Assembly (NCBI GenBank): GCA_964549135.1
Contig: CAZJUJ010000057.1
Location: forward strand, 1-18,525
Source of the DNA: RUG563 sp964549135
Lineage (GTDB): Bacteria > Bacillota > Clostridia > Christensenellales > Aristaeellaceae
Direction of reading: 5' to 3'
Length of the DNA stretch: 18,525 nucleotides
The position numbers and the translations under genes are program-made. How positions within the stretch are numbered: the first letter of the stretch is position 1; the number at the start of each line of letters is the position of its first letter. Shown piece after piece: positions 14,590 through 18,525 of the stretch. The notes beneath the pieces were generated by a model. The model made no database searches. It was given only the letters and a program-made list of their open reading frames with translations, and was not told where the DNA came from.

Positions 14590-15084
14590 TTATTTCATCA
14601 GGAATTGCTCCTTCATTCTGCCGGAGGCCGCATGGGTCAGCGCGGCGGCGACGGCATCGGCCGCGTCATCCGGGCGAATGATTTTGGGCAGATTCAGCAT
14701 CATTTTGACCATCTGCTGCACCTGCATTTTATCCGCCTTGCCATAGCCTGTTACCGCCTGCTTGATCTGCATGGGGGTGTATTCATACATGGGCCGGCCA
14801 TATTCCGCGCAGGCGCAGAGCGCCACGCCCCGGGCCGCGCCCACATTCAGGGCGGTGGTGACATTCTTGGCAAAGAATAATTCCTCAAATACGATTTCTT
14901 CCGGCTGATAGGTGACAATCAGCGTCTTGACATCCAGAAAAATCTGCTGCAGCCGCTTGGGCATGGGCATATCCGGCGGCGTGATGATCGCCCCGCATTC
15001 CACCAGCTGATGCCGGCTGCCGTTTGCATCCAATACGCCCCAGCCCATGGTGGCAAGGCCCGGATCAATGCCTAAAATCCGCAT
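14590..15084 (-). CDS. ruvC: Holliday junction resolvase RuvC
   Basis: A 164-residue endonuclease that cuts Holliday junctions symmetrically. The four acidic catalytic residues are visible: D7 in GIDPGLATMGWG, E67 in IVFEELFFAKN, and D140 and D143 in RPDDAADAVAAALTHA. The TALNVGAARGV and YTPMQIKQAVTGYGKADK segments are typical. It is the first gene of the ruvC-ruvA-ruvB order. The ATG at 15084 follows AAAGGGGG and a consensus promoter lies only about 27 bases upstream. Confidence 0.97.
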   Translation of the reverse strand: MRILGIDPGLATMGWGVLDANGSRHQLVECGAIITPPDMPMPKRLQQIFLDVKTLIVTYQPEEIVFEELFFAKNVTTALNVGAARGVALCACAEYGRPMYEYTPMQIKQAVTGYGKADKMQVQQMVKMMLNLPKIIRPDDAADAVAAALTHAASGRMKEQFLMK

Positions 15085-15110
15085 AATGCGCCCCCTTTTG
15101 TATCCTTCCT

Positions 15111-15139
15111 ATTATAGAACGGATGTGCGCTTTTGTCAA
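15111..15139 (-). promoter_or_regulatory. Consensus promoter of the ruvCAB-queA run
   Basis: Minus-strand TTGACA (15139-15134), exactly 17 bases, TATAAT (15116-15111): a perfect sigma-A consensus with start near 15104 and a leader of about 20 nt. I see no SOS (LexA) box overlapping it. It lies right after the stop of the methyltransferase-like gene (15155), and no terminator separates them, so read-through can add to it. Confidence 0.85.
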
Positions 15140-15154
15140 ATCCGTCCGGGCGGC

Positions 15155-16213
15155 TTATCGCTGCAGCCAGGCGGGCGGGAAAAGCCCGGAAAGACGGCGA
15201 AGAGAGGGCAGGGAAAGCATTTCCTCCGGGGAAGAGACGGAAGCCCGCTCCTTCATCAGCGCGGAAAAGAGCGGGCCGTGCCCCTCCTGCACGGCATCCA
15301 GTAAAAGTCCCTTGAAAAATAAAAGCAGATCCTCTTCAATCCAGTATCGCTGCAGGGGCAGGGAGAGGGGCGTGGGCATCTGCCGCAGCCGCATATAGAG
15401 GGGCAGGCCGTCCCCTGCGTCATGCCAGAGATCAAAATAGGCAAAATCATAGCTGCCGCCGGGCAGTTGCTCTGCCCAGGGGCCAAAGGCATCGCAGCAG
15501 AGCAGGCGGATTTTATCCGCATGGGGAAACTGCGGCAGCAGATATTCCCGGAACAGGGCGAGGACATCACGATCCCGCTCGATGACGGTAACCGAAAGCA
15601 CCTCCTCCTTTTCCGCAGCCATCAGCGCAAAATAGCCCAGCCCCAGCCCGAAAACCAGGATGTTTCCCCGGGCCAGGGAAAGATCCTGGCGCATGGTTTC
15701 AATTTCGTTGGGGGTAATGGTCATCCATTCCCGGCCGTTTTCCAGCACGGCGGGATAGGAAAATTCCTGATCGAAATAGCCCAGGGGCTGGATTTCCCTG
15801 CCATCGGGGAGCAGACGCAGATTCCCGCAGGGGAAAACCTCATAGGGCGCATAGCGAAGGCGGGTAAGCCGCCATTTCCCCCGACTGGCCTCGGGAAAGC
15901 GGATCTGGGCATAATAGAAATTCTGCCGATAGCGCGCCGCATCCAGGGGCTGAAGGGCGGGGGAAAGATATTTTTCCGCCAGCAGCCGATGCCGGGGCTG
16001 GCGATCGCTCTCCAGGCCGCAGGCTGCGGCCAGCAGCACGGGATAGGCCTCTTCCACGGGCTGGGAAAGCGCCTTGGCAAAATCCGCGATTTCTGCCGGG
16101 GAAAAGGGGCGGGGATGATACAAAAGCCGGGAATAAAGCTCCATGGCGGATAGATTCATTTCCGCCTTACGGATAAGGGGAAGCCATTCCGCTTCGGGCT
16201 GATAGGCCGCCAA
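15155..16213 (-). CDS. Methyltransferase-fold protein of unknown substrate
   Basis: A 352-residue soluble protein. The C-terminal half has a Rossmann-like class I methyltransferase core: motif I ILVFGLGLGYFALMAA at 185-200, an acidic residue after the next strand in VTVIERDRDVL (E212), and motif IV YDFAYFDLWHD at 255-265. The N-terminal 150 residues (helical, then a beta-rich part with FPCGNLRLLPDGREIQPLGYFDQEF) are not recognisable. The motifs fit SAM or a related nucleotide, but no acceptor can be named and it may be non-enzymatic. The start is a TTG at 16213, preferred because AAGGAGGG stands 8 bases upstream and no ATG gives as good a site. It has its own promoter and is directly upstream of the ruvC promoter, divergent from the GNAT gene at 16400. 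Confidence 0.75.
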   Translation of the reverse strand: MAAYQPEAEWLPLIRKAEMNLSAMELYSRLLYHPRPFSPAEIADFAKALSQPVEEAYPVLLAAACGLESDRQPRHRLLAEKYLSPALQPLDAARYRQNFYYAQIRFPEASRGKWRLTRLRYAPYEVFPCGNLRLLPDGREIQPLGYFDQEFSYPAVLENGREWMTITPNEIETMRQDLSLARGNILVFGLGLGYFALMAAEKEEVLSVTVIERDRDVLALFREYLLPQFPHADKIRLLCCDAFGPWAEQLPGGSYDFAYFDLWHDAGDGLPLYMRLRQMPTPLSLPLQRYWIEEDLLLFFKGLLLDAVQEGHGPLFSALMKERASVSSPEEMLSLPSLRRLSGLFPPAWLQR

Positions 16214-16258
16214 GGCTGATCCCTCCTTCTGCCGCAGGCGCGGCGCCGACTGATACCA

Positions 16259-16287
16259 TTGATAGCATGGCCGCCCGCATCTGTCAA
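16259..16287 (-). promoter_or_regulatory. Promoter of the methyltransferase-like gene
   Basis: Minus-strand TTGACA (16287-16282), 17-base spacer, TATCAA (16264-16259); predicted start near 16252 and a leader of about 40 nt with a good ribosome binding site before the TTG. Confidence 0.6.
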
Positions 16288-16335
16288 GCCCGGACAGGCA
16301 TTTTTCTGCCGATTCTGTATTTTCTCTGTTTTCCC

Positions 16336-16364
16336 TTGACCGGCAGGAGGGATGCGTTTACAAT
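16336..16364 (+). promoter_or_regulatory. Promoter of the phosphinothricin-type acetyltransferase gene
   Basis: TTGACC (16336-16341), 17-base spacer, TACAAT (16359-16364); start near 16371, about 29 bases before the ATG. It diverges from the promoter at 16259-16287. Confidence 0.6.
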
Positions 16365-16399
16365 GATGAGGTATCCTTTGCATGAGGGAGGAAGAAACC

Positions 16400-16963
16400 A
16401 TGATCATTCGTCCCGCCAGGGTTTCCGATGCACCGGCGCTGCTGGCCATTTATGCCCCCTATGTGGAAGCTACCGCCATTTCCTTTGAATATGAGGTGCC
16501 CTCGACGGAGGAATTTGCCCGGCGGATTGAAGAAACGCTGAAAAAATATCCCTATCTGGTGGCGGAGGAGGAGGGGCGCCTTCTGGGCTATACCTATGCC
16601 GCGCCCTTTAAGGAGCGCGCCGCCTATCAATGGGCGGTGGAAACCACCATTTATCTGGATCAGGGGGAGAAGCGAAAGGGCATCGGCCGGCAATTGTATG
16701 CCGCGCTGGAGGCCGAACTGCGGAAAATGAATGTTCTCAGCGCCTGCGCCTGCATCGCCTATGTCGAAAGGGAGGATGCCTATCTGACCCATGCCAGCAT
16801 GCGCTTCCATGCCAAAATGGGGTATGATCTGGTGGCGCATTTCCATCGCTGCGGCTATAAATTTGATCGCTGGTATGATATGATCTGGATGGAAAAACGG
16901 CTGGATAAACACGCGGAAAAGCCCCAGCCTTTCCTTCCTAACAGCGAAACCAGGCAGCTGTAG
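16400..16963 (+). CDS. GNAT acetyltransferase, phosphinothricin/methionine-sulfoximine type
   Basis: A 187-residue GNAT enzyme. Its pattern follows the Pat/Bar-like family: IRPARVSDAPALLAIYAPYVEATAISFEYEVPSTEEFARRIEETLKKYPYLVAEEEGRLLGYTYA, then FKERAAYQWAVETTIYLDQGEKRKGIGRQLYAALEAEL with the acetyl-CoA loop GEKRKGIGRQLY, and a C-terminal HAKMGYDLVAHFHRCGYKFDRWYDMIWMEKRL. Family members acetylate phosphinothricin or methionine sulfoximine, but many natural roles are unknown, so the substrate is not assigned. ATG at 16400 with GGGAGGAAG about 6 bases upstream. A single-gene unit. The stop codon abuts repeat copy D. Confidence 0.88.
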   Translation: MIIRPARVSDAPALLAIYAPYVEATAISFEYEVPSTEEFARRIEETLKKYPYLVAEEEGRLLGYTYAAPFKERAAYQWAVETTIYLDQGEKRKGIGRQLYAALEAELRKMNVLSACACIAYVEREDAYLTHASMRFHAKMGYDLVAHFHRCGYKFDRWYDMIWMEKRLDKHAEKPQPFLPNSETRQL

Positions 16964-17054
16964 GGGGACGGGGGACGGGGGAAGAAACGGGATTTTTTGC
17001 GGGAGGGTGCTTTTGACGCAAAAGCATCCTCCCGCAAATATTTCCCCGTTCCCC
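16964..17054 (-). repeat. Dispersed palindromic repeat, copy D
   Basis: Fills the 101-base convergent gap between the GNAT and metallo-hydrolase genes. On the minus strand it reads GGGGAACGGGG, AAATATTTGCGGG, then a 37-bp palindrome (17035-16999, 17-base arms, loop CGT) identical to that of copy B. It lacks the GAAAACC...GGATG tail of copies A, B and C; instead its far side carries a second GGGGACGGGGG-type block (16964-16980 region, plus strand), so both flanks look alike. The single unpaired position in the arms is a G-T that forms G-U in one RNA strand. There is no T run directly after the hairpin in either direction. Confidence 0.8.
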
Positions 17055-17064
17055 ATGGGTTTGC

Positions 17065-17895
17065 TTATTCCTTCGCAGGGGTCAGGTTCAATTCCTTCAG
17101 CAGGCCCTGCGCCAGTGCGAGGCCGGGCACATTAATCTTCTGCTGATCCCGGTGCTGGGTCTGGGTCAGCCGGGCTGCCCAGTAGTCCAGGGGATGCAGG
17201 GGAATTTCCTCTGCCCAGGCGGCTAATTGGGCCTTGCTGCGTTCAAGGAACGCCAGGCATTCCGCAAGAAAGGCCTGGGCCTGTTCTTTGCCGCTGATTT
17301 CAAAATCATAGGGATCAAAGGCATGGCCCGCCAGAATGAAATCGGGGGCGAGGCGCTGGATTTTTTCCACGCTTTGCCGATAGGCGGCCAGATCCTGAAC
17401 CAGGGCCAGGGCGCATCCGGCGGTGCCCCGGGCCTGGAAGGAATCGCCGGTGATCAGGATATTTTCCTTTTCCAGCAGATAGCATGCCGCCCCGTCGCAA
17501 TGGCCGGGCGTATGAATAAGGCGAATGCCGCCGGGCAGGCAATCCCCGTCATGGAGAAGCAGATCGGGGGCAACGCCGCATTGGGGCAGCGCCTGAATTT
17601 CCATAGCGGCGATGGAGCCGCGGAATAATTCCCGGATGCGCTGATGCCCGCCCGCATGATCCCCATGATTATGGGTGCAGAGCAAAAGGCCGATATCCTC
17701 CAGGCCCATTCCTTCCTTTTTCAGGGCGGGCAGCAGATGGCTATCGATATACGCGCCGCTTTCGCCGCTGTCAATCAGCAGGGTTTCTTCTTTGGTTTTG
17801 CCCTTGATCAGGGCGACCGTGACATAATAGCCGCCGCCCCAGAAGGGCATGCGGAGATAGAAAAGGCGATCATTAATCCGGATGAATGCAGACAT
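17065..17895 (-). CDS. Metallo-beta-lactamase-fold hydrolase
   Basis: A 276-residue soluble metallohydrolase. The binuclear metal site is complete: THNHGDH at 74-80 (H75, H77, D79, H80), H132 in HTPGHCDGA, D151 in ITGDSF and H191 in ILAGHAF. After the core fold comes a C-terminal helical region of about 80 residues, from SGKEQAQAFLAECLAFLERSKAQ to ELNLTPAKE, similar to the helical extensions that in this superfamily contact the substrate. Glyoxalase II-like thioesterases, lactonases and other hydrolases share these residues, so the reaction is open. ATG at 17895 with AGGAGG 7 bases upstream. It is preceded by the rplT terminator, and no clear promoter could be placed in the short gap, so it may depend on read-through. 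Confidence 0.85.
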   Translation of the reverse strand: MSAFIRINDRLFYLRMPFWGGGYYVTVALIKGKTKEETLLIDSGESGAYIDSHLLPALKKEGMGLEDIGLLLCTHNHGDHAGGHQRIRELFRGSIAAMEIQALPQCGVAPDLLLHDGDCLPGGIRLIHTPGHCDGAACYLLEKENILITGDSFQARGTAGCALALVQDLAAYRQSVEKIQRLAPDFILAGHAFDPYDFEISGKEQAQAFLAECLAFLERSKAQLAAWAEEIPLHPLDYWAARLTQTQHRDQQKINVPGLALAQGLLKELNLTPAKE

Positions 17896-17921
17896 GCTGC
17901 TTCCTCCTGTCTGGCTGAGCC

Positions 17922-17934
17922 AATATTTGCGGGA
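17922..17934 (+). repeat. Possible fragment of the dispersed repeat
   Basis: AATATTTGCGGGA matches the left part of copies A and D (AATATTTGCGGG) but nothing of the palindrome follows. It sits next to the rplT terminator in a co-directional gap. It may be a remnant or coincidence. Confidence 0.25.
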
Positions 17935-17936
17935 AG

Positions 17937-17964
17937 AAAAAAGCGCCGATTTTTATCGGCGCTT
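17937..17964 (-). terminator. Intrinsic terminator after rplT
   Basis: Minus-strand stem AAGCGCCGAT (17964-17955), loop AAAA, ATCGGCGCTT (17950-17941), with a T run (six T, 17942-17937, of which two belong to the stem). It lies 10 bases after the rplT stop and should end the ribosomal protein operon. Confidence 0.92.
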
Positions 17965-17973
17965 AAGAGGCAT

Positions 17974-18324
17974 TTACGCTTCCTTGGCGATTTCCACCAG
18001 CTGAGCAAACGCAGCGGCGTCATTCACAGCCAGGTCAGCCAGCATCTTGCGGTTCACTTCGATATTCTTCTTCTTCAGACCATTGATGAAGGCAGAATAG
18101 CTCATGCCGTTCATGCGGGCAGCAGCGTTGATACGGGTGATCCACAGGCGGCGGAAATCCCGCTTGCGCAGCTTGCGGCCAGTATAGGCATAGCGCAGGG
18201 AGCGGCGCACCTGTTCGCTGGCGGTGCGGTACTGCTTGGATTTGGAACCCCAGTAGCCTTTCGCCAGCTTAAACACCTTGCGGCGTTTCTTATGGGCATT
18301 GACAGCCCTCTTAATACGTGCCAT
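17974..18324 (-). CDS. rplT: Large ribosomal subunit protein bL20
   Basis: A 116-residue, strongly basic protein with the invariant start MARIKRAVNAHKKRRKVFKLAKGYWGSKSKQYRTA and the expected LRYAYTGRKLRKRDFRRLWITRINAAAR and LADLAVNDAAAFAQLV segments. It binds 23S rRNA early in 50S assembly. In many bacteria it also represses its own operon through a leader before infC; that region lies outside the window. ATG at 18324 with GGAGG upstream; 30 bases after rpmI. Confidence 0.98.
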   Translation of the reverse strand: MARIKRAVNAHKKRRKVFKLAKGYWGSKSKQYRTASEQVRRSLRYAYTGRKLRKRDFRRLWITRINAAARMNGMSYSAFINGLKKKNIEVNRKMLADLAVNDAAAFAQLVEIAKEA

Positions 18325-18354
18325 GTTTTTGTCCTCCTTCAGCCGGCGATGGGC

Positions 18355-18525
18355 TTATTTGTAGGGAATCAGCGAACGGATGGTAGCGGCCTCAGCCTTA
18401 TTCTGCAGGGTGCCGCCCGCACGCAGATGACGGATGCGCTTGGTGGTCTTTTTGTTGAGAATATGGTTCACATTCATCTTCTTGTGCTTGACCTTGCCCG
18501 TCTTGGTCAGGGAAAAGCGCTTCGC
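18355..18525 (-). CDS. rpmI: Large ribosomal subunit protein bL35 (N-terminus cut by the window)
   Basis: 56 codons of the C-terminal part are present, running off the right edge in frame: AKRFSLTKTGKVKHKK, then HILNKKTTKRIRHLRAG and ending IRSLIPYK. KRF, GK(V/I)K and HIL.KK(T/S)TKR are the bL35 hallmarks. About ten N-terminal residues are missing. The rpmI-rplT order is typical of the infC operon. Confidence 0.95.
   Translation of the reverse strand, partial: AKRFSLTKTGKVKHKKMNVNHILNKKTTKRIRHLRAGGTLQNKAEAATIRSLIPYK

Overview
The window looks like chromosomal DNA from a GC-rich, low-copy Firmicute, most likely a gut-type member of the Clostridia. The evidence is the conserved gene orders nadK-argR-recN, ruvC-ruvA-ruvB-queA and rpmI-rplT, strong AGGAGG-type ribosome binding sites at almost every gene, near-consensus TTGACA/TATAAT promoters with 17-base spacers, and RecN, Sua5 and QueA proteins of Firmicutes type. 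I see no phage, IS element, CRISPR array, tRNA or rRNA. The genus cannot be fixed from this sequence.

Layout. 1-1426: an FAD-dependent oxidoreductase on the minus strand with its own promoter. 1462-4531: a minus-strand operon nadK, argR, recN (NADP supply, arginine repressor, DNA repair). Divergent from it at 4570-6147 is a plus-strand pair, an ECF-transporter substrate-binding membrane protein and the tRNA t6A enzyme Sua5/YwlC. 6378-8204 is typA/bipA (minus). After about 0.5 kb without a convincing gene comes a small plus-strand gene (8763-9083) for a stand-alone OmpR/PhoB-type winged-helix protein. 9511-9795 (minus) is a double zinc-ribbon protein with a long, foldable leader. 10136-15084 is a minus-strand run ruvC, ruvA, ruvB, a GNAT acetyltransferase, queA, a 72-residue unknown and a PfkB-family (pseudouridine kinase-like) gene, driven by a consensus promoter before ruvC. 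15155-16213 is a methyltransferase-like gene (minus), divergent from a phosphinothricin-acetyltransferase-like GNAT gene (16400-16963, plus). 17065-17895 is a metallo-beta-lactamase-fold hydrolase (minus). The window ends in rplT and a partial rpmI.

Most coding content is ordinary housekeeping. The unusual material is between genes. (1) A dispersed palindromic repeat of about 90 bp, built on a 37-39 bp hairpin with the core CTTTTGCGTCAAAAG, fills all three convergent gene junctions of the window (four copies). Apart from one doubtful 13-base match it is absent elsewhere. Two copies form a 346-bp imperfect inverted repeat at 9084-9429. (2) The orphan winged-helix gene has three tandem 11-bp direct repeats starting at its own -10 element, the architecture expected for an operator of its protein family, which suggests autoregulation. 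(3) The zinc-ribbon gene is preceded by a roughly 240-nt leader with long-range complementary segments and a strong promoter with A/T-rich upstream sequence. It is a candidate structured RNA that I could not match to a known class.

All folding, promoter and operator calls were made by eye.
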